NCBI GenBank assembly: GCA_943367755.1 | Contig: CALRKB020000024.1 | Coordinates: 4,780 to 68,779 of the forward strand | Source: PCC-6802 sp943367755 | Lineage (GTDB): Bacteria > Cyanobacteriota > Cyanobacteriia > Pseudanabaenales > Pseudanabaenaceae | Direction of reading: 5' to 3' | DNA: 64,000 bases | Part shown: piece by piece, positions 9,216 to 17,955 of the stretch | Layout of the letters: the number at the start of each line of letters is the position of its first letter | Position numbering within the stretch: position 1 is the stretch's first letter | Translations under genes and position numbers: made by a program | Notes under the pieces: generated by a model | Seen by the model: only the letters and a program-made list of their open reading frames with translations | Database searches by the model: none | What the model was told of the DNA's origin: nothing

Positions 9216-9572
9216 AACAACCATTCCTTAGCGAGATCACTCACAGGTTAGTCCACATCCGACAATATTAGGGGAGTATGACGACGTAAACCAGATGAAC
9301 AACTATTAATTAGCTTTATATATCTGGGGTAGGTCTGCTTATCCTTTATCTCACTTTTTTTCAATACTAACTGCAATAGAAACTAAATTACTCTGCTAGG
9401 AATAGATAGGCATAATTTCGCGATATTGAGAAAAGGCGATCGCCATTCATTACTTATCTTAGCAATGTGCAGTATTTGCTTACAGTTTAGCTTTAGACAT
9501 TCACACTTTAACCGACTCCTTAAATCTAGATAAAGCAAGATAAAATAGAACTTATGCAATTGCTTAGGCTAG
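9216..9572. other. Divergent intergenic region
   Basis: A 357-base AT-rich spacer between the leftward glycosyltransferase and the rightward radical-SAM gene. It contains one HIP1-like GCGATCGC. TAAAAT near 9541 could be a -10 element for the radical-SAM gene. No gene is visible. Confidence 0.35.
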
Positions 9573-10496
9573 ATGTTTAGTATGGAAAAGACTGAAATAG
9601 CTAAACCCTTAATAAGTCTAGATACAAACCAAGGAGCAGAAAATTTTGGTAACACAAGAGTTGAGAGGCAGAACGCTAAATCCTTATTGAACAGGGCGAG
9701 TGGTTTTATTTCTGATTACGACTTTACGCTGAATCCTTACCAAGGTTGTCAATATGGTTGTAGTTACTGCTACGCTGCTGCATTTAGTCCAAATCAAGAA
9801 CTAAGGCAGGATTGGGGTAACTGGGTAATAATCAAGCAAAATGCTTCTGAACTTCTAAAGTCCGAACTAACGCGGTGGCAAAAGAAACATCCAGAAAGAC
9901 CTCCTCGTATATACATGAGTAGTGTTACTGACCCCTACCAAGCTATTGAGGCTAGGCAAAAGCTGACTCGGCAGTTATTAGAAATCATGGTAGATTACCA
10001 ACCAACACTTGTGATTCAAACTCGTAGCCCCATGATTGTTAGAGATGTCGATATTCTGCAAAAATTCCAGCGATTAAGACTCAATATGAGTATTCCTACT
10101 GGCAGTGAAGCAGTCAGAAAAGATTTTGAACCGCGATCTCCAAGTGTTAATGCCAGACTCAGTGCAATGGGAAAATTGAGGCATAGTATTCCAGATATTA
10201 AAGGTCATGACATTAGATTTTCTATAACAATAACTCCTCTCCTTCCTACTTTTCCAGAAGATCAAGTTCCATTCATTACAAGACTGCAAATTTTTGATCG
10301 AGTTGTGATTCAACCATTTCACAAAAGTTATAGTCGTTCACTCATAGCAGGAACTAGACAAGAAGCTCAGATCCTCAAGCAAAAATATGCCCAATGGTAT
10401 GAAGATGAGGAAAACAATTATAAAAGTTTTAAAGGTAAATTACTTTCTCTGATTGAGGATCTAAGAGAGGGTAAAGAAGGATTTAGCTATGATTGA
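9573..10496 (+). CDS. SPL-family radical SAM protein
   Basis: A 307-residue iron-sulphur enzyme. Cys59, Cys63 and Cys66 form the CX3CX2C radical-SAM cluster in N-P-Y-Q-G-C...Y-C-Y-A, and the following S-S-V-T-D-P-Y-Q and T-R-S motifs match the spore-photoproduct-lyase-like subfamily of unknown substrate. It has no N-terminal DNA-binding extension, so DNA lesion repair should not be assumed. Its last eight bases overlap the start of the next gene, which implies translational coupling. Base composition of the pair is visibly more AT-rich than flanking genes and lacks HIP1 sites, suggesting acquisition. Confidence 0.82.
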   Translation: MFSMEKTEIAKPLISLDTNQGAENFGNTRVERQNAKSLLNRASGFISDYDFTLNPYQGCQYGCSYCYAAAFSPNQELRQDWGNWVIIKQNASELLKSELTRWQKKHPERPPRIYMSSVTDPYQAIEARQKLTRQLLEIMVDYQPTLVIQTRSPMIVRDVDILQKFQRLRLNMSIPTGSEAVRKDFEPRSPSVNARLSAMGKLRHSIPDIKGHDIRFSITITPLLPTFPEDQVPFITRLQIFDRVVIQPFHKSYSRSLIAGTRQEAQILKQKYAQWYEDEENNYKSFKGKLLSLIEDLREGKEGFSYD

Positions 10497-11934
10497 TTTT
10501 ATTGCCAACTGGTGGAGATCACAGAGATTCCGTAATGCTTTATTGAGAAACAACATCCGCCTTGCTGAAAGACTTCTAAGAGAAATACAAACATCCGGCA
10601 CAAAACTATCTCTTCTAGAAAGAATATTCAGAGATGGGCTTCAAGCTGAGCAAAAATTAGAGCGACTCCAAAAAGATGTAATAAGTCTACGTCAGCAGGT
10701 AAGTCAGGCTTCTCAAAATCTAGAGTCACAACTTTTTGCCCAACAGCAGGAATTTGAAAGTGTTTTACAAAGTCAACTCAGGCAGCACACTGAAAAATCT
10801 GAAGAACAGATAAAAATCCAAATAGATCAAATTAATGAATTAGAAAAAGTTCGATATGCTCAATTTTCTTCTTCAATTCTAATTCCCAATTCTGAGTTAA
10901 TAAAGTTTACAAATAGCTCATTCAAATTGAAACTTAAAGAAAACGATCCAAGTTTTTTACAGTTTACCGGAATTGATAATAAGATATTTGACAGATTGGA
11001 AACAGTCCTTGTTGGTTATTTCAACTCCAAACTCAACAAAAACATACAGCCTGCTTTTGCGAAAGCGTATTCGGAATTGAAGAAAATAAGGCAAGGTATA
11101 GATCCTGATTATAGCTTTGAGTTAATTAATTATGCTTATTTAGTAGAATACTTTCTGAATAATGTTTACACCAGCTACTTAGCCTGGTTTTTAATTTATA
11201 AGTCTGGTCTATTAACAGATCGGCTTAAAATTTTAGATATAGCTGCGGGACCAGCAACAACTTTATATGGCTTAGCAAGTTTTTTAGAAAGTTTAAATAG
11301 AGAAGATTTATCCCAAAAACATTCATCTATCAAAGATATTCATATTTATTATCATTGTTTAGAAGAACAGCAATCTTTTTTAAATGCTGGCTTTGATATG
11401 TGGCAAAAGTATATAAATAATAGTCATATCGCAAGTAATACTTACTGGCGTTTTGATAGGTCTAATCTGTTTAGCCTTGCTGAAAATGATGTGATTAACC
11501 GATTGCCAAATTATTTTTTTGATTTTGTTATTGTTTGTCATTGTTTTTTCTGGGACGATATGGATAAAAGAAGTTCCTTTAAAGTCTATGCAGACATTTG
11601 TAAAAACAACCTTAATCCAGATGGTTACGCCGTTTTTATCATTCAACAGCAAAAATTATTTCGCTTATTTAAAAAATCGCCCGAAGAATCCAAAGAAAAA
11701 TTTGTTGTTGAGCAATTCACGAAATCGATGGGATTGGATCTTGTGCTGTTTAAATATTTATCTTCAACGGGAATTAGAGGTAAAACCTCAGATTTCAAAA
11801 AGTTCGCAACTCAAAATCTACCTCCACAAAAGCAACTGAGTAAATTGAAACGTGATTACCTTGGATTAAACTATGATTCAAATTATGTTCTAGACGATTA
11901 TGTAATAGTTGCAAGAAAATCATCAAAAATTTGA
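10489..11934 (+). CDS. Coiled-coil protein with C-terminal SAM-dependent methyltransferase-like domain
   Basis: A 481-residue protein coupled to the radical-SAM gene by an eight-base overlap. The N-terminus (about 1-30) is Arg-rich. Residues 40-125 are a Gln/Glu-rich coiled coil. Residues from about 150 form a globular part with a Rossmann motif I, L-D-I-A-A-G-P-A-T, near 245 and a downstream F-D-F-V-I-V-C-H-C strand typical of class I methyltransferases. I do not recognise the family or substrate. Coupling to a radical-SAM enzyme suggests the two modify the same target. Very low GC content sets it apart from its neighbours. Confidence 0.6.
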   Translation: MIDFIANWWRSQRFRNALLRNNIRLAERLLREIQTSGTKLSLLERIFRDGLQAEQKLERLQKDVISLRQQVSQASQNLESQLFAQQQEFESVLQSQLRQHTEKSEEQIKIQIDQINELEKVRYAQFSSSILIPNSELIKFTNSSFKLKLKENDPSFLQFTGIDNKIFDRLETVLVGYFNSKLNKNIQPAFAKAYSELKKIRQGIDPDYSFELINYAYLVEYFLNNVYTSYLAWFLIYKSGLLTDRLKILDIAAGPATTLYGLASFLESLNREDLSQKHSSIKDIHIYYHCLEEQQSFLNAGFDMWQKYINNSHIASNTYWRFDRSNLFSLAENDVINRLPNYFFDFVIVCHCFFWDDMDKRSSFKVYADICKNNLNPDGYAVFIIQQQKLFRLFKKSPEESKEKFVVEQFTKSMGLDLVLFKYLSSTGIRGKTSDFKKFATQNLPPQKQLSKLKRDYLGLNYDSNYVLDDYVIVARKSSKI

Positions 11935-11953
11935 GTGAACGAGCAGGATTAAA

Positions 11954-12427
11954 TCAAGCTGACGATATCAGTCTCTTTTCCATCACATTGGCAAATAGCT
12001 TTTGACCTCTTAGTTCTATTTCTTCAGTTGCGATCGCACTAAAACCCATACGCTCAAAAAAAGGCTTAGCCGTAATGCTGACCTCCACAAACAATTTTGG
12101 CAGATCCAGTTTCTCTGCTGTTAATTGAATCTGATTGAATAACGCCTTACCAATTCCCATGTTTTGATGGTCAGCGTGAGTATAGAAGCAACCAATGTGA
12201 CCGTTTCTTTCTAACTCTGCAAATCCAATAATTTTACCGTTTTCCTCCGCAACATATGTGATTCTATCCTGCATCCGCTCGATCCACTTTTGTACATCTG
12301 GATGCTTTGGTGCCCAAGCGTCAACTTGCGCCTGGGTATAGTCTCGGATATTAACACGATGCACGGTGTCATAGAATAATTGCAGGATCTGCTGTGTATC
12401 AGTAATAATAAATTTTCTGATTAGCAT
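11954..12427 (-). CDS. GNAT-family N-acetyltransferase
   Basis: A 157-residue acyltransferase using acetyl-CoA. The pyrophosphate-binding motif H-Q-N-M-G-I-G-K-A-L-F lies near residues 97-107, after the beta-4 strand (I-G-F-A-E-L), and the C-terminal F-F-E-R-M-G-F motif completes the fold. The N-terminal segment with F-Y-D-T-V-H-R-V-N resembles YafP-like members, but the acceptor cannot be told from sequence. It is convergent with the preceding AT-rich pair (19-base gap) and on the same strand as the PhoH gene. Confidence 0.82.
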   Translation of the reverse strand: MLIRKFIITDTQQILQLFYDTVHRVNIRDYTQAQVDAWAPKHPDVQKWIERMQDRITYVAEENGKIIGFAELERNGHIGCFYTHADHQNMGIGKALFNQIQLTAEKLDLPKLFVEVSITAKPFFERMGFSAIATEEIELRGQKLFANVMEKRLISSA

Positions 12428-12468
12428 TTTTGATTCTCGAAATTGCGATGGAGGATAATGCGATCGCC

Positions 12469-13791
12469 CTAAAGCAAAGCTGCTGACCTCTCTGCTAGGA
12501 TAGAACGCTCTCCCTTGACCAGGGTAATGTGTCCCGCTAGGGATTCTTGCTTGAATCGTTCCACCACATAGGTGAGGCCATTGCTGGCAGCATCTACATA
12601 AGGGTTGTCAATTTGATCGATATCGCCAGTCAGCACAACTTTAGTACCTTCCCCAGCACGAGTAAGAATTGTTTTCACCTCATGGGGTGTAAGATTCTGT
12701 GCCTCATCTACAATTAGGAACTGTTTTGGAATCGTGCGGCCACGAATGTATGTAAGTGGTTCGATTTGCAATAGACCCATCTCCAGTAATTCCTCATGCC
12801 CGCGCCGCCAGTGCTTAGATTTACCGGAAGGATCTTGAGTGCCAAAAATCAGATCGAAGTTGTCGTAGAGAGGTTGCATCCAAGGTGTGAGTTTCTCATT
12901 AATCTCACCAGGTAGAAATCCCAGATCTCGTCCCATGGGTACTACTGGTCTGGAGATCAGCAAGCGCGTGTAGAGTCGTTCGTTGGCGACCTTATGCAAG
13001 CCAGCAGCGATCGCTAATAGAGTTTTACCAGTGCCTGCTTGCCCCACCAGCGTAACTAACGAGATCTGATCGCGCAATAATAAATCAAGCGCAAAGTTCT
13101 GTTCGCGATTGCGGGCGCGAATGTGAGAAATACCACCCTGGGGCTGTTTGGCAAGTGGTACGATCTTGCCGCCTTTATCAACTATAGCTAGAGCCGTATG
13201 AGCTGGATTGGCAGCATCTACCAGCGTCAAAGCCTGATTAGGAAAAAACTGATCGTTCAGAGCAATTGCACCGTGCTCAAAAAAACGCTCGATCTCATTG
13301 GCCTCGACCATAACCTCTGCCGTACCGGTATAGAGTTCTTGGATATCAATTTTGTCGGTTTTGTAATCCTCAGCCGTCAGCCCCAGAGCATCAGCTTTGA
13401 TGCGCAGATTAATATCTTTACTTACGAGTATGACTGGGCATTCACATTTTTCTTTAAGCTCCAGTGCTACTGCCAGTATGCTGTTATCACCGCGATCTCT
13501 CTCCAACTCTGCTGGCAACTTGTGCAGGGCTTGTCTACTACACAGGGCAACCCGCAGACTACCTCCGCCATCAGTCGGAACACCTTCGGTCAAGTGTCCC
13601 CGCTGGCGTAGCTCATCCAGGGTACGTGAAGCTTGGCGAGCATTACGTCCAGTCTCCTCAGGCTGTTTTTTAAACCGATCTAGCTCCTCAATAATTGTGA
13701 TCGGTAGCACCACGTCGTTGTCCTCAAAATGCAACATGGCAGATGGATCGTGAAGCAGCACGTTAGTATCGAGGACAAAGGCTTTTTTCAT
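12469..13791 (-). CDS. PIN domain plus PhoH-like ATPase (YlaK family)
   Basis: A 440-residue fusion. The N-terminal PIN ribonuclease domain (1-150) keeps acidic residues Asp8 and Glu35/Glu36 and a later D-x-N. The C-terminal PhoH P-loop ATPase has Walker A G-Q-A-G-T-G-K-T (250-257) and Walker B V-D-E-A-Q-N (361-366). PIN-PhoH proteins act in RNA metabolism as ATP-driven RNA unwinding nucleases. The name PhoH reflects phosphate control in E. coli and says nothing about regulation here. Length is normal for the fusion. Confidence 0.9.
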   Translation of the reverse strand: MKKAFVLDTNVLLHDPSAMLHFEDNDVVLPITIIEELDRFKKQPEETGRNARQASRTLDELRQRGHLTEGVPTDGGGSLRVALCSRQALHKLPAELERDRGDNSILAVALELKEKCECPVILVSKDINLRIKADALGLTAEDYKTDKIDIQELYTGTAEVMVEANEIERFFEHGAIALNDQFFPNQALTLVDAANPAHTALAIVDKGGKIVPLAKQPQGGISHIRARNREQNFALDLLLRDQISLVTLVGQAGTGKTLLAIAAGLHKVANERLYTRLLISRPVVPMGRDLGFLPGEINEKLTPWMQPLYDNFDLIFGTQDPSGKSKHWRRGHEELLEMGLLQIEPLTYIRGRTIPKQFLIVDEAQNLTPHEVKTILTRAGEGTKVVLTGDIDQIDNPYVDAASNGLTYVVERFKQESLAGHITLVKGERSILAERSAALL

Positions 13792-14063
13792 GGGTGACTC
13801 TTGGAGATGTGCAGGTTTTTAGTATCGTTGGCAACAAGTTACACGCTCAATTTACATCGACTGCACCGACTTTAGGCGATCGCGTTACAAAAACGCAATA
13901 ATCAGTCGCTGGTCTCTCAATTTTGAGATAAAGCGGCAATTCTAGTAAAAACGGCATGTTGGCGAACTTTACAAGTACACAATTCTCAACTCGATAAATG
14001 TTAAGAATGGGTTAAGTATCCTTTAAACTAAATATATATAGGTGTTTCCTGAGGAAGGGTAAA

Positions 14064-14183
14064 ATGAACAACCTACCGAAAGACGCTAGCGATCGAAAGG
14101 AAATCAAGCCAGAAACGGGGCTTTTGATTGTAATCGCCATTCTCCTAATACCTCTGCTATTCGCTGGTTTTCTATTCCAATAA
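14064..14183 (+). CDS. Small single-pass membrane protein, 39 aa, function unknown
   Basis: ATG 14064 follows a strong ribosome binding site (GAGGAAGG, spacing about six) and the frame closes with TAA at 14181. The product has a charged N-terminal half (D-R-K-E-I-K-P-E) and one hydrophobic helix from about residue 19 to the end (L-L-I-V-I-A-I-L-L-I-P). This is the layout of small thylakoid-complex subunits, but I recognise none. The gene is isolated: PhoH diverges on the left and more than 300 noncoding bases follow. Confidence 0.6.
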   Translation: MNNLPKDASDRKEIKPETGLLIVIAILLIPLLFAGFLFQ

Positions 14184-14531
14184 TTAAGAGATGCTTGCAA
14201 GCAGACTGTTTCACCACAAGCTTTTAGCCTGCCATTTATTGCCAGACTTGTGAGTAGGATCTAATTTATATAATTAGCGCAAGACAGTATGATGGACGCA
14301 TATTAGGGAAAGCGATTTGAGATAATTTTGAAGTTACTGCGGCTGCTTGCTGCGCAATCGATACAAACTTCAAATTTATGCTTGGCTAGGCTGAAAATGG
14401 CTATGCGATCGCAAGTGCAAACAAGGAAAGCGATCGCGCGAAACCAAACATCAATCATTAGACAGTTTCTAATTTTCATAAGTATAGTTATGCTTTGATT
14501 ACCTTGCTAGAGAAGCGATCGCATTTTGACT
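14184..14531. other. Intergenic region
   Basis: A 348-base stretch with several HIP1 octamers (for example near 14406, 14432 and 14516). I find no gene, tRNA fold or convincing terminator. Confidence 0.35.
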
Positions 14532-15035
14532 ATGCAACCCCTACCAATCGAATCTGATAAACTTGTTGACGCAACAATACAAACTCAATCCCCGTCACCA
14601 TTATGGAAGATCAAACTGCTTTATGATGGTGCTTGCCCCTTGTGTATGCGTGAAGTCAACTTTCTGCAAAAACGGGATGCGGGTCGAGGATTGATTAACT
14701 TTGTGGATATTACCTGCGATCGCTACAATCCTGAAGAGAATGGTGGTATTGACTTTGAAACTGCAATGGGTCGCATCCATGCCGTTCTTGCTGATGGTAG
14801 TGTCATCAAAAATGTCGAGGTCTTTCGTCAAATTTACGAGACTCTGGGTATGGGGTGGGTCTATGCCGCAACCAAGTGGCCCCTGGTTGGGCCTGCAGTT
14901 GATTTTTTGTATGGTATTTGGGCAGACTGGCGACTGGCGTTAACCGGACGGGCAGATTTACAGACCCTGGTAAGAGAGCAGCAGCAACAACTTGTTGATG
15001 TGAAGACTGAGGGGCGTTGTCGCTTGAACAACTGA
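14532..15035 (+). CDS. DCC-family (DUF393) thiol-disulfide oxidoreductase-like protein
   Basis: A 167-residue protein with the family signature Y-D-G-A-C-P-L-C, Cys35 and Cys38 forming a thioredoxin-like redox motif. W-A-D-W-R, typical of the family C-terminus, follows. Substrates of this family are unknown. The start is taken as ATG 14532; a TTG two codons upstream is less likely. The 3' end (stop at 15033-15035) touches the outermost attC-like site of the left integron, so this gene marks the chromosomal edge of that insertion. Confidence 0.82.
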   Translation: MQPLPIESDKLVDATIQTQSPSPLWKIKLLYDGACPLCMREVNFLQKRDAGRGLINFVDITCDRYNPEENGGIDFETAMGRIHAVLADGSVIKNVEVFRQIYETLGMGWVYAATKWPLVGPAVDFLYGIWADWRLALTGRADLQTLVREQQQQLVDVKTEGRCRLNN

Positions 15036-15114
15036 ATTGAATGGCAGTAGACATCTTTAGCTCGACTAAAATCAAATCATAGCTGTTTGTCCGCTTCAAT
15101 GATTTATGTTAGAC
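15022..15114 (-). other. Degenerate attC site ending the protease/ATP-grasp cassette
   Basis: On the minus strand R'' is GTCTAAC (15114-15108), followed by TGAAGCGGACA, nearly identical to the left arm of the other attC sites here. The right arm, TGCCATTCAA, pairs only partly, and no good R' GTTRRRY is left before the end of the DCC gene. The ATP-grasp stop lies five bases from R'', the compact spacing usual in cassettes. Confidence 0.6.
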
Positions 15115-15119
15115 CTTTC

Positions 15120-16082
15120 TTAAGTTGGGAAAGAATAGTGATCATGCATTAATAAACGATCCACCAGTGCAGCAGTAATCGGCTGACTAGTTCGCTCTTC
15201 GATGAATAGCCACTGACCGACGGGGTTGATCTCAAGAAACACATACTCACCTTCTGGTGTCAAGCGCATATCAACGGCGCCATAAACTAGTCCCAAGGTC
15301 TTCATGAGTCTACGCAGCTTTTCAGCTACCTCGTCGGGCAAGATATGGGCTTGGATCGTAGCAACATGCATTGTCATCCGAAAGTCTACGTGATAGTCTG
15401 TCTCACCCGAAAGGATTTCTGCTGGAAAGATCGCATCGCCAACAAGGGTAATGCGTAGATCGATGTCTGCACGAATATGCTCTTGAAAAATGACTGGTGC
15501 AAACCTCACTGCATCAAGGTGTACATATTCTTCGGGCTTTAGCAATCGTGTCTCACGCCACGCACGTTCGGTTGCTGAAAATGCTTTATAGATAGTACCT
15601 CTTGCCCCTTCAACATCAATGAACGCAGACGCGCTTTCAGGATCATTGGTAATGAGTGTCTTTGGCACCCTAAAACCCAGATTTGCAGCAACTTTCAATT
15701 GATATGCCTTGCGTGCAGCTACCTCATCACGTTCAGGTTGATTAATCCAATGTGCATCAAGGCAAGACCATAACCCCGTTATGGCAGCATGACATTCACC
15801 ATAAGCAAAGCCTCGATCCTCATTGCCCAGAATATCGGAATGTAGTTCGAAGGGCTGTGGTCGCCGCCACCAAACGGAGCGAACAGATGACATATCATAC
15901 CGGACTCCGTTTATGACTATCGAGGCTTTAGAAGGTTTACCGCTCATGTGTGTAATATCTACTCGAATCTCGCGTGGAAAACGCGCTGTGTCGAAGAGAA
16001 TTACCTCTGTTCCTCTCTGTGCCAAATATTCAAGCACAGAAGTCGCATGAGGGTCGGCAAGGTGGGAGATGATCAAAATCAT
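15120..16082 (-). CDS. Graspetide-type ATP-grasp macrocyclase (MvdC/MvdD family)
   Basis: A 320-residue ATP-grasp ligase. The family joins Lys, Ser or Thr side chains of a ribosomal peptide to Asp/Glu side chains, making amide or ester crosslinks. Family motifs are visible in order: S-V-W-W-R-R-P (69-75), I-N-Q-P (113-116), V-P-K-T-L-I-T-N-D-P (139-148), ATP-binding Y-K-A (165-167), R-I-T-L-V-G-D and the metal-binding F-L-E-I-N-P-V-G-Q-W (282-291). It lies 44 bases downstream of a protease whose tail contains repeated Lys-x-x-Asp-Asp units, the likely substrate. No transporter or acetyltransferase is next to it. The pair fills one integron cassette. Confidence 0.85.
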   Translation of the reverse strand: MILIISHLADPHATSVLEYLAQRGTEVILFDTARFPREIRVDITHMSGKPSKASIVINGVRYDMSSVRSVWWRRPQPFELHSDILGNEDRGFAYGECHAAITGLWSCLDAHWINQPERDEVAARKAYQLKVAANLGFRVPKTLITNDPESASAFIDVEGARGTIYKAFSATERAWRETRLLKPEEYVHLDAVRFAPVIFQEHIRADIDLRITLVGDAIFPAEILSGETDYHVDFRMTMHVATIQAHILPDEVAEKLRRLMKTLGLVYGAVDMRLTPEGEYVFLEINPVGQWLFIEERTSQPITAALVDRLLMHDHYSFPT

Positions 16083-16126
16083 GGCTAGAACACATGTGTT
16101 TTTTGAAAATGGGATCTGTCAAACGA

Positions 16127-17464
16127 TCAACCTCCAAGATTTCCACCTACAGACTCATATTCAGCGAGAAGCTGACGATACTCAGCATCAAGCTGTACAA
16201 GTTCGGATTCGGCTGCAGCCATAGCGTTCTCAATTTGCACAAGCGCATCCTCCATCTCCCGTAACATTTGAGCTTGCTGGCTTTCACCACCCCAAGCCCT
16301 TGAATGATGTGGTGTGGCGAGGATAAAGGGTCGGGTAGGTTGAGCTTCCGGTCTAATAGTCTGCCCAAAACGCCCAAACCCACCAGGATTATCGAATCCC
16401 TTCGGGATATCGTCGCGGAATTTGAGCGTATTGATTGGATCGTCAAAAACTTTTCGCTTCTGGATATCGTCGCGGAATTTGAACTTCGTATCATCAAAGA
16501 CTTTGAGCTTGACGATGGGATCGTCAAAAACTTTTCGCTTCGGACTAAGCAGAGCCTGAAGCGTTGGCGAAACTGCAATTACTGCCGCAATCCGCTGACC
16601 GAAGTTGGTACCACCGCCACCTGGGCTAGTGGAGGTGCAACCACCATTAGTATGAATACCTACGAGTCGCCCGTCGCTAGCACGTAGGATGCCCGATCCT
16701 GAATTGCCACCGAGCGTATCAATGTCGCCATAACGGATGAGGTTGCCATCGATCGCGCTGGTCGGTCCCGCCTCAATCCGCTTCGGCTGACCCGCTGGAT
16801 GTCCGATAATACAGAGCATATCGGGAACCGCTGCGTCAGTGGTTGACACTAAGGTTTGTCCAAATGTAGCCCCTGGATTACCATCAATTCGGCAAATAGC
16901 CATATCTATTCCACCGAGGCGATATTCGATGAGTTCGAGGATAGAAAAACTTTGCTCCGCGCGCAGATTACCTGCCGGATCAACCTGAAAATTAAAATTA
17001 ACTCGCATATTTCGAGCAATTTCCTGTGGTGTGATGATATTGGTTGTTCCGTTTTGGCGCGGACGTTCCCATCCTCCGCCAGTCTGGTCAAATAAATGAC
17101 CACAGGTTAGAAGCAGATTGTTAGAGATCATCGTGCCGCTGCCCCAGCGGACACCCGATACATTCCCTGGATTCGTGTAAATTGAAGCGAGATTATTGTT
17201 CCACTGAACCTGACACGCTGCGGCTTGGTGTGCAGCAACAAATGCAACCGTCACACCCAACGTGCCGTCATATTGCTCAACAGGCTGCGAGTCGTCGCTT
17301 ACACCACAAATAGTTTCAATGAGCGCAGCATACCGATCACTGCTATCGGTCAATCGCTCAGCAGCAATTTCCAAAGCTTCGAGATGTGGCACGAAGAGCG
17401 GATCGTCTGTTCGATCCTGTGCAGACCGAACTGCCTCTTCTACACTTTCTTTCTTTTCACTCAT
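16127..17464 (-). CDS. Trypsin-fold serine protease with C-terminal K-x-F/R-D-D repeats, putative graspetide precursor
   Basis: A 445-residue protein without a signal peptide. Residues 1-65 are a helical leader-like region. Residues 66-305 are an S1 protease domain with His123 (T-C-G-H), Asp187 (G-G-I-D-M-A-I) and Ser255 (G-G-N-S-G-S-G), the V8-like form. Residues 311-360 hold five units K-V-F-D-D or K-F-R-D-D plus a weak sixth (G-F-D-N-P). Residues 395-437 form a Glu-rich coiled coil. Lys and paired Asp are the donor and acceptor types used by graspetide ligases, and such a ligase is the next gene. So the tail is probably the modified core and the protease domain its carrier, maturation enzyme or target; this is inference. 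A good ribosome binding site (GGAGAG) precedes the start. Confidence 0.8.
   Translation of the reverse strand: MSEKKESVEEAVRSAQDRTDDPLFVPHLEALEIAAERLTDSSDRYAALIETICGVSDDSQPVEQYDGTLGVTVAFVAAHQAAACQVQWNNNLASIYTNPGNVSGVRWGSGTMISNNLLLTCGHLFDQTGGGWERPRQNGTTNIITPQEIARNMRVNFNFQVDPAGNLRAEQSFSILELIEYRLGGIDMAICRIDGNPGATFGQTLVSTTDAAVPDMLCIIGHPAGQPKRIEAGPTSAIDGNLIRYGDIDTLGGNSGSGILRASDGRLVGIHTNGGCTSTSPGGGGTNFGQRIAAVIAVSPTLQALLSPKRKVFDDPIVKLKVFDDTKFKFRDDIQKRKVFDDPINTLKFRDDIPKGFDNPGGFGRFGQTIRPEAQPTRPFILATPHHSRAWGGESQQAQMLREMEDALVQIENAMAAAESELVQLDAEYRQLLAEYESVGGNLGG
16385..16537 (-). repeat. Coding repeats of the putative graspetide core
   Basis: This block encodes residues 310-360 of the protease. Two exact DNA repeats show recent duplication: 21 bases shared by 16405-16425 and 16462-16482, and 23 bases shared by 16437-16459 and 16518-16540. 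At the protein level the units start at residues 311, 321, 329, 338 and 348, about 8-10 residues apart. Copy number may vary between strains. Confidence 0.8.
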
Positions 17465-17645
17465 GTCAACTCTCCATAACTTATTTAGTGGTTAAAGATC
17501 GAGTTCTCATTACCTGAAACTCGGCAGCGGTAGCGTTCGTGAAACTGACTTGCCAGACTTTGTTAGAAGTTTGGCAAATGTTCCTGATTTTTGGCAGTAC
17601 CCTTGAGGGTGATTCTACATAACGCGTCACCTTGAGCAAGGGTAG

Positions 17646-17733
17646 GTCTAACGGCAAAATTGAGCGGCAATCGATCGCCTCCTACTCAACACCTAAGTAT
17701 CACAATATTGTCCGCTCCAATGATTGGTTATAC
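17646..17733 (-). other. attC site, left integron
   Basis: On the minus strand R'' GTATAAC (17733-17727) and R' GTTAGAC (17652-17646) bracket 88 bases. Arms TTGGAGCGGACAA and TTGCCGCTCAA pair with one extrahelical G, as in functional attC sites. It is almost identical to the attC sites at 47094 and 50222 in the other integron. Confidence 0.85.
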
Positions 17734-17955
17734 ATCGATTGCTTAATAAATATTTATCTCTTGTGATCGCCAATCCACCGTCCGAACTTGAGCAGAAAAC
17801 AGATTCTCTATGCTTGCTAATCTCGAACTGCTTATCTATGCGATCGCCGATCCACCATTGGGACTTGCAAACTTAGTCGATTCGTCTTGCTTGCTTGTTT
17901 GCGATCGCACTCAGATAATCTCAACGGACTCAGTCGGCGATATCGGTACGTATAA
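17646..17955 (-). repeat. ORF-less integron cassette, left copy
   Basis: About 305 bases between the attI crossover (GTATAAC on plus, 17950-17956) and its own attC. It is one of four copies in the window; the others are at 46875, 50004 and 50310. It carries no sense-strand gene. It contains GCGATCGC sites, and on the strand opposite to attC it keeps a frame encoding A-D-P-P-L-G-L-A-N-L-V-D-S-S-C-L, discussed under findings. Confidence 0.8.

Noticed and set aside
9573..10496. Spore photoproduct lyase
   Set aside because: Cyanobacteria do not form spores, and the subfamily signature is shared by many SPL-like proteins of unknown substrate.
13198..13753. Plus-strand frames of 69-137 codons
   Set aside because: They are shadows of the PIN-PhoH gene on the minus strand, with no ribosome binding sites and atypical composition.
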